DNA of 64,000 bases from Streptomyces griseochromogenes (GCF_001542625.1 NZ_CP016279.1:4278001-4342000), one strand, 5' to 3'. Counted from the first letter of the stretch, positions 43,984 through 55,860 are shown. Numbers and translations are program-made. Notes: generated by a model from the sequence alone, not told the origin.

Positions 43984-44921
43984 GAGCGCAGCAGCAGCGC
44001 CTGCTCGCGCATGAGGTGGACGAGACGGCGCAGCCGCGCGGCGTCGGCGGCCACCGGATACGTGGGCAGGTGGATCGACTTGGCCTGGTCCGCGGTGACC
44101 TTGGTGTACTTCGGCAGCTCCGCGCGTACGGCACCGGGATCCTCGGCGGCGATCTTCGACGCCGCCTCGATGGCGCGCCGGAAGCCCGCCGCGGCCTTCG
44201 CGTGCTTCTGGGTGAAGTCCCGCGTGGTCACGTATCCGCTGGCGGGCAGGGAGCGCGCCGGCCCCGAGCCGCCGTCCAGCAGCACCCGGGCGCCGAGCTC
44301 GTCCTGGATCGCGGTGTCGAAGGGCTCGACCGCGTGGACGGCGTCCACCTGGTCCCGTTCCAGGGCGGGACCCATCTGCGGGAAGAGGATCTGCCGGTAG
44401 ACGGGCCGGCCGACGCCCTCGGCGTCGAGGATCGCGTTCAGGGTCAGCGACTGGATGTTGTTGAGGACGGCGACGGCGACCTTCTTGCCCGCGAGGTCGG
44501 CCGGCGTCCTGATCCCCGAGTCCTTGGACACCAGGACGTCCATCATGTGCGGGGTGATCCGGACGCCCTCGGCGAGGATGCGCAGGTCCAGGGTGCCCTT
44601 CTCGTACGCCTGGAGGTAGGTGACGTAGTTGGCGCTCGCGATCACGCTCACCTGGCCCTTGAGCAGCGCGGGCAGCGCCTGGATGCTCTGCTGCACGGGC
44701 CGGATGTCGACGTCCAGGCCCTCCTTGGCGAACAGTCCGCGGTCCCGGGCGAGGTAGAGCGCGGCCGAGTCGGTGAGCGGCACCGCCGCCACGGTCAGCC
44801 TCTGCCGCCCGTCGTGGGAGCGGGAGCCCGCGCCGCTTTCGCAGCCCGCGAGGGTGAGTGTCAGGGCGGCGATGGCCGCCGCGAACCTGGTCCGTAGCGA
44901 TCGTGATCGACATAACGCCAT
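43980..44921 (-). CDS. ABC importer substrate-binding lipoprotein (NMT1/SsuA-like)
   Basis: 313-aa lipoprotein with lipobox LTLAGC at about residues 22-27. It is a class of binding protein used for nitrate, sulfonates, taurine or thiamine precursors. Typical features: AALYLARDRGLFAKEGLDVDI, GQVSVIASANYVTYLQAYE, VDAVHAVEPFDTA and SGYVTTRDF. The ATG at 44921 was chosen; a TTG further up is less likely. First gene of the operon, so its promoter lies in the shared gap with the SDR gene (44922-45101). Confidence 0.92.
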   Translation of the reverse strand: MALCRSRSLRTRFAAAIAALTLTLAGCESGAGSRSHDGRQRLTVAAVPLTDSAALYLARDRGLFAKEGLDVDIRPVQQSIQALPALLKGQVSVIASANYVTYLQAYEKGTLDLRILAEGVRITPHMMDVLVSKDSGIRTPADLAGKKVAVAVLNNIQSLTLNAILDAEGVGRPVYRQILFPQMGPALERDQVDAVHAVEPFDTAIQDELGARVLLDGGSGPARSLPASGYVTTRDFTQKHAKAAAGFRRAIEAASKIAAEDPGAVRAELPKYTKVTADQAKSIHLPTYPVAADAARLRRLVHLMREQALLLRS

Positions 44922-45044
44922 ACGGGCATGCCTACCTCGCAATTGTCATGATCGCTACATGCGAACAGAGGGTTTCACCGGCCTTTGGAGAAAAGCGCAC
45001 TCGCGTCGGGCGGCCCTCGGGGACGGGTCGGGGTGGCCTGGTGA

Positions 45045-45058
45045 AAACCGATCGGTTT
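45045..45058. promoter_or_regulatory. TetR-type operator 1
   Basis: AAACCGATCGGTTT is a perfect 14-bp palindrome of the TetR/AcrR type, lying 44-57 bp upstream of the SDR start codon at 45102. Confidence 0.75.
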
Positions 45059-45067
45059 ACGATGTGG

Positions 45068-45083
45068 GAAACCGATCGGTTTC
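45068..45083. promoter_or_regulatory. TetR-type operator 2
   Basis: GAAACCGATCGGTTTC is a perfect 16-bp palindrome, the same sequence as operator 1 with its centre 24 bp downstream and ending 18 bp before the ATG. Binding here would block the SDR promoter or leader. Confidence 0.75.
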
Positions 45084-45101
45084 ATTCTTGTGGAGGCTGT
45101 C

Positions 45102-45803
45102 ATGACCAAACTCGCGAACTCCGTCGCCCTCGTCACCGGCGGCAGCCGGGGCCTTGGCAAGGCGCTGGTGGAGGAGCTGTACGCCCGGGGCGCCGGCAAG
45201 GTCTACGCCACCGCCCGCGACCCGCGCACCATCACCCACCCCGACGCCGTCCCGCTGGCCCTGGAGGTCACCGATCCCGCCTCCGTCGCGGCGGTGGCCG
45301 AGCGGGCGCAGGACGTGACCGTGCTGATCAACAACGCCGGAGCGGCCACCGGCGCCCGTCTGCTCGACGCGCCGCTGGACGCCATCCGCACGGAATTCGA
45401 GATCAACTACTACGGCCCGCTCCTGCTCACCCGCGCCTTCGCGCCGGTCATCGAGCGCAACGGCGGCGGTCACATCCTGAACGTCCACTCCGTGCTCTCC
45501 TGGCTCTCCGACGGCAGCGGCTACAGCTCCACCAAGGCGGCCATGTGGTCGCAGACCAACGGCCTGCGCCTGGAGCTGCGGCCCCGCGGCATCGACGTCA
45601 CCGGACTGCACATGGGGTACGTCGACACGGACATGACGGCGGGCATCGAGGCGCCGAAGGCGAACGCCCACGACATCGCCGTGGCCGCGCTCGACGGAGT
45701 CGAGGCGGGGGCGTACGAGGTGCTGGGCGACGACATCACCCGCTGGGCCAAGGGTGCCCTGTCCGGCGACGTGGCCGCCATGTACGAGCAGTTCGCCGCG
45801 TAG
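45102..45803 (+). CDS. SDR-family oxidoreductase
   Basis: 233-aa classical SDR. TGGSRGLGKAL binds the cofactor, LINNAGAATGA is the NNAG motif, and YSSTKAAMW carries catalytic Tyr and Lys. The ATG at 45102 has GGAGG 6 nt upstream. Two perfect palindromes upstream predict repression by a TetR-family protein; no TetR gene is encoded in this window. It is divergent from the importer operon, which may share the control. Confidence 0.9.
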   Translation: MTKLANSVALVTGGSRGLGKALVEELYARGAGKVYATARDPRTITHPDAVPLALEVTDPASVAAVAERAQDVTVLINNAGAATGARLLDAPLDAIRTEFEINYYGPLLLTRAFAPVIERNGGGHILNVHSVLSWLSDGSGYSSTKAAMWSQTNGLRLELRPRGIDVTGLHMGYVDTDMTAGIEAPKANAHDIAVAALDGVEAGAYEVLGDDITRWAKGALSGDVAAMYEQFAA

Positions 45804-45844
45804 CCGCCGACAGCCGATCCCGCCGAGCCGGGAAGACGCCACCG

Positions 45845-45892
45845 GCCCGGCGGGCTCCGGCGGGAGACCGGACACGCCCCGCCCCGCCGGGC
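45845..45892. terminator. Long stem-loop after the SDR gene
   Basis: GCCCGGCGGG (45845-45854) pairs with CCCGCCGGGC (45883-45892); inside it TCCGG pairs with CCGGA (45856-45872). Possible terminator. Confidence 0.4.
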
Positions 45893-45989
45893 ACCCGCCG
45901 GCCTGTCCGGTTCTCGGCCCCCGGCACTCTCCGCGAACCCGGCGCTGCCCTTAGATGGACGCAGCCAACACGGTCGGCGGGAACGGAGT

Positions 45990-47180
45990 GTGACGCGGAT
46001 GACGGCGACGAGCGTCCTGGTGGTAGGCGGCGGAATCGCGGGCACGGCGGCAGCCCTGGGTCTGGACAAGGCGGGTTTCGACGTCACGGTCCTCGAGTCG
46101 CACCCCGACGCGGCCGAGGATCTCGGCGCCTTCCTGACCCTGGCGAGCAACGGCATGCGCGCCCTCGCCCAGCTCGGCGCCACGGACGCGGTCACGGCCG
46201 TCGGTTTTCCGCTGACTTCGCTGCGCCTGCTCGACAGCCAGGGCGCCGAGCTGACACAGGCACCGCTGGGCGAGGCGGACGACCCGGCCCTGCGCTTTCG
46301 CTGCCTGCGGCGCGGCGAGCTGAACTCGGCCCTGCAGGCGGAGGCCGTCCGGCGCGGCATACCCGTGCGCCACGGCACCCGGCTGGTGTCCGTGGCACAC
46401 GGCCCCGACAGCGTCACCGCGCGCCTCTCTGACGGGGACACCGTCACCGCGGACCTCCTCATCGGCGCGGACGGCCTGAACTCGACCGTGCGCCGGCACG
46501 TCCTCGGCTCCGCGCCGCAGCCCCGGTACGCGGGCCAGCGCGTCTTCTACGGCTACACGCACGAAGCTCCCGTGACCGACGGCACCGGCGTCATCACCAT
46601 GGTGCGCGGCAGCGGAGCCGCCTTCGGCTACGCCTCCTCGCCTGCGGGGGAGACGTACTGGTTCGCGCGCGTCGCCGGCGACCCGCTGCCCGCCGACGGG
46701 CCGGCCTACCGCATGGCCGCCGACCTGCGCGACGAGCTTCTCACCGTCCTGCGCAAGGACTCCACTCCCGCCGCCGACATCGTCGCGGCCCGCGCCGACC
46801 GCATCATGGTCACCAACGCCACCGAGATGCCGCTCGGCACTCCATGGCACTCGGGCCGGGTCCTCATCGTCGGCGACGCGGCCCACGCGGCCTCCCCGGC
46901 CACCGGGCAGGGAGCCTCGATGGCCCTGGAGGACGCCGTCGTCCTCGCCAAGTCCCTGCGGGACACCCCCGATCCGCACCGCGCGTTCGCCGTCCACGAG
47001 CGGTACCGCCGCCCGCGCGTGGAACACAACATCACCGTCAGCGGCGGCATCTCCCGCGGCACCCGCACCCCTTCACGGGATGCCGCCGCGAATCCCGGCG
47101 CCCGGCGCGAGGACGACGCGCTGATCCGTCAACTGGCCTGGGACGTACCGCTGGAGACCGCCGCCGACGGCCCGGACTGA
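45990..47180 (+). CDS. FAD-dependent monooxygenase
   Basis: 396-aa single-component flavoprotein hydroxylase of the PHBH fold (UbiH/salicylate-hydroxylase-like). FAD-binding GGGIAGTAAALGL near the N-terminus, the DG motif LIGADGLNSTVR, and VGDAAHAASPATGQGASMAL (about 288-307) are intact. It uses NAD(P)H and O2 to hydroxylate an aromatic or similar substrate. ATG 45999 is an alternative start. It is on the same strand as the SDR gene but 186 bp apart with a stem-loop between, so probably independent. Confidence 0.9.
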   Translation: MTRMTATSVLVVGGGIAGTAAALGLDKAGFDVTVLESHPDAAEDLGAFLTLASNGMRALAQLGATDAVTAVGFPLTSLRLLDSQGAELTQAPLGEADDPALRFRCLRRGELNSALQAEAVRRGIPVRHGTRLVSVAHGPDSVTARLSDGDTVTADLLIGADGLNSTVRRHVLGSAPQPRYAGQRVFYGYTHEAPVTDGTGVITMVRGSGAAFGYASSPAGETYWFARVAGDPLPADGPAYRMAADLRDELLTVLRKDSTPAADIVAARADRIMVTNATEMPLGTPWHSGRVLIVGDAAHAASPATGQGASMALEDAVVLAKSLRDTPDPHRAFAVHERYRRPRVEHNITVSGGISRGTRTPSRDAAANPGARREDDALIRQLAWDVPLETAADGPD

Positions 47181-47292
47181 GCCGCGCACCGCCGCGAAAG
47201 TGCAAGAGGCGGAGCGGGGGAGTCCATTGCCGGAGGAACCGCGGAGCCGGATCGTTCGGGTGCATCCGGCCCTTCGGCAACAAGGAGCACCC

Positions 47293-49098
47293 GTGCGACT
47301 CTTGAGCAGAGCAGGCGGCGCCATGGCCGTCGCCGTCGCCCTGGCCCTCGGCGGCGGCACCGGAGCCCCGGCCTCCGCCGTCTCCCCGGCCAGCGACGCG
47401 ACGTACAGCGTGACCGTGGGGACGCCCGTACCGTTCACCCACCCCACGGACACCCCCGCCGTCCCCTACCTCGACCGGGACGGCACCTTCCACTACCAGC
47501 AGTCCGCCGCCCTCTACGGCGCCAAGGACCCGCGGACCTGGGACTTCTACACCGGCAGGGACTTCGACAGCGCCACCTTCGACAAGGCGCTGAGCAAGGC
47601 CGTCAACCCCGCCAACGCGGACGACCGCAACGACGACACCACCTGGCGGTGCGACAACAGCCCCACCGGACGCGAGGCGACGTACCCGCCGGCCGGCTCG
47701 GGCTACGCGCACAAGAACTACTGCGACCTGTCGGGCGTGTGGGTCGACCCCGACACCGGTGACTGGTACGGCCTGGTGCACAACGAGTTCACCCCGCAGC
47801 CCTTCGGCGACGGACTGCACTACGACGCCATCGACTACACCGTCTCCACCGACCGCGGCCGCACCTGGACCATCAAGGACCACGTCATCACGTCCCCGTA
47901 CAGCACCGAGCGCGGCGACACGGCGGCCTTCCCACACCAGACGTACTCCTACGGCGACGGCGACCAGCGCCTCTTCGTGGACACCGCCTCGGGTTACTTC
48001 TACGTGTATTACGGCTCCCGGATCGTGGACAAGAACGGCGGCTGGAAGGCGTTCTACGAACACGTGGCCCGCGCCCCGATCTCCGCGAAGATGGCGCCCG
48101 GGTCCTGGCAGAAGTGGTACGACGGTGCCTGGTCCCAGCCCGGCAGCGGCGGCCGGGAGAGCAACATCGTGCCCGTCGACGCGGACCACCCCACCGGCTA
48201 CACCCCCGTTTCCGGCGAGTACGACCCGGCCAACACCGGCACCGCCGCCGAGCAGATCGCGGCCGGCAAGATGCCCTCGACCTCGCCGCTGTTCGTCATG
48301 AACATCGCCTACGACGCCTACCTCGGTCTGTACATAGGCGAACCGCAGGCCGTCGACCAGAGCGGCGACTCACCGCAGTACTTCTACGCCACCGACGACC
48401 TGGCCTCCCAGAAATGGCACCTGATCGGCGACACCGGCGGATACACGAACGCCTCCTGGTACCGCTGGTTCCTCGATGGTGCCAACCGGACCAGTTCCAC
48501 CGTCGTCGGCAGGACCTTCCGCTCCTACTGCTCCTTCGGCTGCTCCCACGACGCCTCCGGCGAGTACGTCGACGTCACCATCGACTCCGCTCGGCCCGCC
48601 GCCCCGCCGGTGGACACCACCCGCCGCTACCGCATCGCCGCCGGCACCGGCCGGGTCCTCGCCCAGGCATCCAGCGGCTCCACCGCGACATCCCTCGCGT
48701 CCCCGACCGGCGCTGCCCGGGAGTCCTGGACCTTCACGCCCACAGGCGACGGCGCCTTCACCGTCGCCAACGCCGCGAGCGGCCGACTGCTGGGCGTCGA
48801 CTCCGCCTCCACCGGCGGCCGAGCCTGGGGCGCGAGGCTCACCGTGACCGCGGCACCGGCCGGCGGGCCGGCCGTCGGCCGGCAGTGGTTCCTGATCCGC
48901 GGCGCCTCCGGCGACGGCACCTACCGTCTCGTCAACCGCTACAGCGGCCTCGTACTGGCTCTGTCCGGCACCGCGGCCCACCGCGCCGAGACCACCCCGG
49001 CACGCAACTGGACGGACACGAGCGGCAGTTCCGTCGGCGGCGGCCGGACCGCGGCCCAGCAGACCCTGACCCTCACCCCGACCGGGCCCGGAGCCTAA
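47293..49098 (+). CDS. Secreted multi-domain protein with C-terminal RICIN-type lectin domain
   Basis: 601-aa exported protein. Signal peptide about 1-30 (AMAVAVALALGGGTGAPASA). The main domain (about 45-430) is probably a beta-propeller, with the Asp-box-like STDRGRTWTIKD and strands such as GVWVDPDTGDWYGLVHNEF. The last ~155 residues are a beta-trefoil lectin-like repeat (YRIAAGTGRVLAQASSGSTA, ESWTFTP, RQWFLI) that would bind carbohydrate. An enzymatic role on polysaccharide is likely but no family is certain. The GTG at 47293 has AAGGAG 5 nt upstream. Confidence 0.78.
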   Translation: MRLLSRAGGAMAVAVALALGGGTGAPASAVSPASDATYSVTVGTPVPFTHPTDTPAVPYLDRDGTFHYQQSAALYGAKDPRTWDFYTGRDFDSATFDKALSKAVNPANADDRNDDTTWRCDNSPTGREATYPPAGSGYAHKNYCDLSGVWVDPDTGDWYGLVHNEFTPQPFGDGLHYDAIDYTVSTDRGRTWTIKDHVITSPYSTERGDTAAFPHQTYSYGDGDQRLFVDTASGYFYVYYGSRIVDKNGGWKAFYEHVARAPISAKMAPGSWQKWYDGAWSQPGSGGRESNIVPVDADHPTGYTPVSGEYDPANTGTAAEQIAAGKMPSTSPLFVMNIAYDAYLGLYIGEPQAVDQSGDSPQYFYATDDLASQKWHLIGDTGGYTNASWYRWFLDGANRTSSTVVGRTFRSYCSFGCSHDASGEYVDVTIDSARPAAPPVDTTRRYRIAAGTGRVLAQASSGSTATSLASPTGAARESWTFTPTGDGAFTVANAASGRLLGVDSASTGGRAWGARLTVTAAPAGGPAVGRQWFLIRGASGDGTYRLVNRYSGLVLALSGTAAHRAETTPARNWTDTSGSSVGGGRTAAQQTLTLTPTGPGA

Positions 49099-49107
49099 GC
49101 TGCTCGC

Positions 49108-49923
49108 ATGCCGATCATCAACGGGGAGTCCGACGCCCACCTGGCCCTCAGGGCCGCGCAGGCGGGCGCGGACGTGGTGCGCGACATGTACGGGGGATCG
49201 CTCGCCCGCATCGAGAAGTCCGCCGGTGACTTCGCGACGGCGGCCGACCTCGCGGCCGAGAAGACCATCGTCGACCTGCTGCGCGCGGCGCGGCCCGAGG
49301 ATGCCGTGACCGGGGAGGAGAGCGGCAGCACCGGCACCGAGGCGGCGCGGCGCCGCTGGCTGGTCGACCCGCTGTGCGGCACCCTCAACTACGCGGTACG
49401 GAACATGCTGGTGGGGGTGAACGTGGCCCTGCGGGTGGGCGACGAGATCACGGCGGCCGCGACGGCCGACCCGTTCAGCGGCGAGGTGTTCTGGACCGAC
49501 GGGCACCGGGCCCGGGTCCGGCTGGACGGCACGGACGAGGAGCTGACGCCGTCGGCGGACTCCGCGCTGGTGGACGTCAACCTCGACCCGCCCTTCCCCA
49601 ACGCCCCCGGCTTCCAGGCCGCCCGGCTGCTGGCGGACCCGCGGTTCGTACAGCGGTTCCGGCCCCGGGTGGTCTCCACGACCCTCGCGGTCGCCTGGGT
49701 GGCCGCCGGCCGCCGGGCCGCGTACGTCACCGACGGCGATCTGCGCGACAGCGTTCACTTCTCGGCGGGGATCGCCCTGTGCCGGGCCGCAGGCTGCACG
49801 GTGACCGGCATCGACGGCCGGCCGCTGCACACCGGTGCGGGCGGGCTGATCGTCGCCGCCGACAAGGAGACCCACGCCGCGCTGCTGACGATGGCCGAGG
49901 ACCGAGCCGGTCAGCGGGCTTAG
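49108..49923 (+). CDS. Inositol-monophosphatase-family protein with altered metal site
   Basis: 271-aa IMPase-fold protein. Glu70-Glu71 of the GEE motif (VTGEESGS) is present, but the metal-binding motif DPxDGT reads DPLCGT: Asp87 is kept and the second Asp is Cys90. The C-terminal motif is also weak (DLRDSVHFSAGIALCRAAG, no WD). It may therefore be inactive, use another metal, or act as a regulator. The ATG lies 10 bp after the RICIN gene stop, so the two may be cotranscribed. Confidence 0.85.
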   Translation: MPIINGESDAHLALRAAQAGADVVRDMYGGSLARIEKSAGDFATAADLAAEKTIVDLLRAARPEDAVTGEESGSTGTEAARRRWLVDPLCGTLNYAVRNMLVGVNVALRVGDEITAAATADPFSGEVFWTDGHRARVRLDGTDEELTPSADSALVDVNLDPPFPNAPGFQAARLLADPRFVQRFRPRVVSTTLAVAWVAAGRRAAYVTDGDLRDSVHFSAGIALCRAAGCTVTGIDGRPLHTGAGGLIVAADKETHAALLTMAEDRAGQRA

Positions 49924-49925
49924 CA

Positions 49926-49965
49926 CGACGGGCCTTCGGAGGTCTTGACTTCCGAAGGCCCGTCG
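49926..49965. terminator. Hairpin terminator between convergent genes
   Basis: CGACGGGCCTTCGGA (49926-49940) pairs perfectly with TCCGAAGGCCCGTCG (49951-49965), 3 bp after the IMPase-like stop. Confidence 0.85.
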
Positions 49966-50068
49966 CGCGCCGACCCGCAGGTCTCCTCTTCACGGTCAGA
50001 GACACCAGGATCCGCCTGCCGGCGGCGGCCACGCCCGGCACCCCTGGCCTCGTGAGCGGCCGACCGGC

Positions 50069-51262
50069 TCAGTCGCGCGCCGGGGCCGCGGCCTCCCGGC
50101 TGGAGGGCAAGGACTCCAGCCGGGAGGCCGACCCGTCGCCGGCCCGCCGGCGCCGGAGCAGCAGTCGTCTGGCCGGGCGTTCCACCGCCTCGTACAGGAG
50201 CCAGGACAGCCCCAGGGACAGACCGAAGACGACGGCGGTGACCCCCACGCCCGTGAGGACGCCGAAGTGCGGCTTGGTGCCCAGCAGGTTCGTGCCCGCG
50301 CGCAGGACCAGCAGATGGATCATGTAGAAGGCGAACGACAGTTCACCCAGGCGTACGAGCCGCCGATGCCGCCACAGGGACGGCAGCCCCTGCAGATCCG
50401 CGACGGCCGCCGCCGGGATGAGCAGAGTGAACCCGGCGAGAGTGCAGGCCGTGGCGGAGAATCCGGGCGTGACCTGCGGGACGAAGAAGTAGCCCATGAT
50501 CGCCAGGGCCAGCGACGCCTCCAGCCCCGGCCCACGCCACCGGCCGAGCAGCACCAGCCGTGCGGTGACGGCGCCGAGGACGAACTCGGGGAGGCGGGCG
50601 GCGGGGAAGGAGTAGACCGGCTGGTCCAGCCAGTGATGGGCGTCGGCCCAGGCCAGCACCACCACCGCCGCGACCGAGAGGCCGCCCAGCGCGATGGAGC
50701 CGCGGGCGCCGAGCCGGCGCAGCAGCAGGATCAGCAGCGGGAAGGAGGCGTAGAAGAACGCCTCGCAGGCCAGCGACCAGCTGACCGGGTTCAGCGTCTG
50801 CCACCAGGGGTGCCACCAGGAGTGCAGCAGCAGGGCGTTGGCCAGGGTCTGCTTGGGCGTCGGGTTCCCCTGATGGGCGAGCGTGTACGTCATCAGGAGC
50901 GCCACGGCCAGGGTGACCAGGTGTACCGGGTAGACCCGCGCGATGCGCCGGCGCCAGAAGGCGAGCGCGCGGTCACGTGGCCGCGCGGACCAGGTCAGCA
51001 CAAAACCGGACAGCACGAAGAAGAACGACACTCCCGTGGCACCAGCCCCGAACGCCCAGAACACGATGCTGCCGGCGCCGCCGGTGAAGTAGCCGAAGTT
51101 GTTGACGTGCAGTCCGAACACCAGCAGGGCAGCCATCCACCGGAGCCCGGTGAGGGACGGCAGGGAGGGCAGCGCGGTGGGCGGGGAGGACCGTCCGGAA
51201 CCGTTGGCCGTGCCTGTTCGTGCGGGCGGCGTCCGGTTCGCCCGGGTCGTCGCCGTGGTCAT
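50069..51262 (-). CDS. Acyltransferase-3 family membrane protein (OafA-like)
   Basis: 397-aa integral membrane acyltransferase with about ten helices. The family motifs are clear: LTGLRWMAALLVFGLHV with the conserved His, FFFVLSGFVLTWSARPRDRALAFWRRRIARVYP with the essential Arg, and LGELSFAFYMIHLLVLR near the end. Members O-acetylate or acylate surface sugars or antibiotics. ATG at 51262 has AGGTG 6-7 nt upstream. Target unknown. Confidence 0.92.
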   Translation of the reverse strand: MTTATTRANRTPPARTGTANGSGRSSPPTALPSLPSLTGLRWMAALLVFGLHVNNFGYFTGGAGSIVFWAFGAGATGVSFFFVLSGFVLTWSARPRDRALAFWRRRIARVYPVHLVTLAVALLMTYTLAHQGNPTPKQTLANALLLHSWWHPWWQTLNPVSWSLACEAFFYASFPLLILLLRRLGARGSIALGGLSVAAVVVLAWADAHHWLDQPVYSFPAARLPEFVLGAVTARLVLLGRWRGPGLEASLALAIMGYFFVPQVTPGFSATACTLAGFTLLIPAAAVADLQGLPSLWRHRRLVRLGELSFAFYMIHLLVLRAGTNLLGTKPHFGVLTGVGVTAVVFGLSLGLSWLLYEAVERPARRLLLRRRRAGDGSASRLESLPSSREAAAPARD

Positions 51263-51705
51263 CCAATCACCTGCCGCTGGAAGTTCGCGTGGGGTATGAA
51301 GGCAAAGGCTGCCCGTTGCGCCCCTGTCCATCACGTCACTTTGTAAACATCACACTGCTGCCGAACGACGCCGCCCCCGCTGTGCCACGGACGGACCGAC
51401 GCCATGCACCCGTACGAGTGAGGGGGCCTGTTGACCGCCCGGCCGGCGATCCGTGCGGGCGCCTCCGGGCGTGTCCAGGGCCTGGCCGGACACGGCCGTA
51501 CTGCACTTCGCCGCCCGAACAAAGCCGACACACCGGCCTTGTCGGTCGCGCCGGGACCGTGCGCCGTGCGGTCTCCCGCCCTCAGCGCTCGGTGGCGCTC
51601 CTCGGCCCGGCCGCGACTTTCGCCGCACGATGCCCTCCCTTCGGCCCCGCGCCGTAGACCATCGGGGGACGGCGCGGGCGAGCCCGGTGCCGCCAGGGTG
51701 ACCGT
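51263..51705. other. Intergenic stretch between divergent genes
   Basis: 443 bp between the acyltransferase and the TIM-barrel protein. Near 51335-51365 it is AT-rich (ACTTTGTAAACATCAC), probably the acyltransferase promoter. An inverted repeat GTGTCC...GGACAC lies at about 51473-51498. No coding region is convincing. Confidence 0.5.
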
Positions 51706-52860
51706 ATGCAGAAGTTTCATGATCGTACACAGAATACCGACAGGACCCACCGCGACAGCGAAGGGGTCAACCGCGCCCAGTTCCTGGCCGGATTGGCGTC
51801 CGCCGCGCTGCTGCCGGCGGGCACGGCCCGGGCGGCGCGGCGGTGGCACGGACTGCGCCACCGAGGCGTGGTCTACACCGTCGGCGCGGGCGAGACGCCG
51901 GCCACCGGCTTCCGGCCGGCCCGGATGCGCAGGGACATCCGCGCCATCCGCGACGAACTGCACGCCGACACCGTGGACGTCACCGGCGACGGCGTGGAGC
52001 GGCTGACGGCCACCGCCGCCGAGGCCGCGGAGCGGGGCCTGCACGTCTGGCTCCAGCCGACGCTCGGTGACGTCCCCGAACGGGACATCCTGGAGCACCT
52101 CGCCGAGACCGGCCGCTTCGCCGAACGGCTGCGCCGGCAGGGTGCGAGCGTCGACTTCAGCGTGGGCTGCGAGTTCTGGCTGTACGTGCCGGGCATCGTC
52201 CCGGGCGACACGGTGATGGAACGTGTGCAGAACCTGCTGGACGGCAAGGTCGACCCCGTCAGGATGCAGCGCCGCCTGGACCGCTTCACGGCCGAGGCGG
52301 CCGCCGTGGGCCGCTCCGTCTTCCGCGGCCGGCTCGGCTACGCGGCCGCCCAGGACGACCACGTCGACTGGCGGCTCTTCGACATCGTCGGCATCGACTA
52401 CTACTCGTGCTTCCCCCGCCGCGCCGACCACGTGCGAGAGCTGCGCCGGTACCTGCGCTGGGGCAAGCCGCTGGCGATCACCGAGTTCGGCACCTGCGCC
52501 TACGTCGGCGCCCCCGAGACCGCCGGCATGGGCTGGAACATCGTCGACCACGACAAGCACCCCGAAGAGATCAAGGGCGACCCGGTCCGCAGCGAACGCA
52601 CTCAGGCCGATTACCTCGTGCAACTCCTCGACGTCTTCTCCTCGATGGGCCTGTACGCGGCGATGGCGTACGAGTTCGTGACCCCCGACGCCCCGCACCG
52701 CCCCGGCGATCCCCGCCACGACCTCGACCTGGCGTGCTACGCGATCACCAGGACCATCGAGGACCGCCCCTTCGACCCCGCCTCCCGTCGGCACTGGGAG
52801 CCCAAGGAGGCCTTTCACGCCCTGGCCCGGCGGTACGCACGGGACGCGCGCCGCGGCTGA
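51706..52860 (+). CDS. Secreted TIM-barrel (glycoside-hydrolase-like) protein
   Basis: 384-aa exported protein; residues about 20-45 (RAQFLAGLASAALLPAGTARA) form the signal. The rest resembles a glycosidase TIM barrel: YTVGAGETPATGFRPARMRR, HVWLQPTLGDVPERD, VDFSVGCEFWLYVPGI, DIVGIDYYSCF and AITEFGTCAYVGAPE. The Glu in ITEFG is the likely nucleophile and that in GCEFWLY the likely acid/base. Relatives in Streptomyces are sometimes labelled abortive infection proteins, without good support. ATG at 51706 has AGGGTGA 5-7 nt upstream. Confidence 0.7.
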   Translation: MQKFHDRTQNTDRTHRDSEGVNRAQFLAGLASAALLPAGTARAARRWHGLRHRGVVYTVGAGETPATGFRPARMRRDIRAIRDELHADTVDVTGDGVERLTATAAEAAERGLHVWLQPTLGDVPERDILEHLAETGRFAERLRRQGASVDFSVGCEFWLYVPGIVPGDTVMERVQNLLDGKVDPVRMQRRLDRFTAEAAAVGRSVFRGRLGYAAAQDDHVDWRLFDIVGIDYYSCFPRRADHVRELRRYLRWGKPLAITEFGTCAYVGAPETAGMGWNIVDHDKHPEEIKGDPVRSERTQADYLVQLLDVFSSMGLYAAMAYEFVTPDAPHRPGDPRHDLDLACYAITRTIEDRPFDPASRRHWEPKEAFHALARRYARDARRG

Positions 52861-53056
52861 CGCGCCGGCTCCCGGGCCGCGCTCACCCGTTCGAAGGATG
52901 CCTCGGCTCGGCGCGCGGCGGGGCGGGATCCACGGCTCCATGATGCGTCCGTGACCGCGTGCGCCCCGGTCCGTCCGCCCGCCCCCCGCCGGGCAGAGCC
53001 GCGCACGGGTGAACACCGGCCGACGACACGAGACCAGAATTGCATCGTTCGTTTTC

Positions 53057-53092
53057 TTGAATCTCTCGTGTTTATGAGGGTAGGTTCGACCC
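53057..53092 (+). promoter_or_regulatory. Probable leaderless promoter of furS-katG
   Basis: TTGAAT (53057-53062) and TAGGTT (53081-53086) are 18 bp apart; the second box ends 6 bp before the ATG at 53093, so transcription would begin at or next to the start codon. The surrounding 60 bp is AT-rich, unlike the genes, and is the likely Fur operator region. Confidence 0.5.
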
Positions 53093-55752
<2,660 letters not shown>

Positions 55753-55761
55753 TCAACTCTC

Positions 55762-55807
55762 CGAAGGCGTCCGGGCCGACCCTCAGGGGCCGGTCCGGAC
55801 GCCTTCG
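55762..55807. terminator. Terminator after katG
   Basis: CGAAGGCGTCCGG (55762-55774) pairs with CCGGACGCCTTCG (55795-55807); inner bases can pair further. It lies 10 bp after the katG stop and before the convergent hbpS. Confidence 0.85.
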
Positions 55808-55860
55808 CCGTGCCCGGGCGCCTTTCCGTGCACCCGTCGAGGCAGCGGTGGCCGCGAGCC

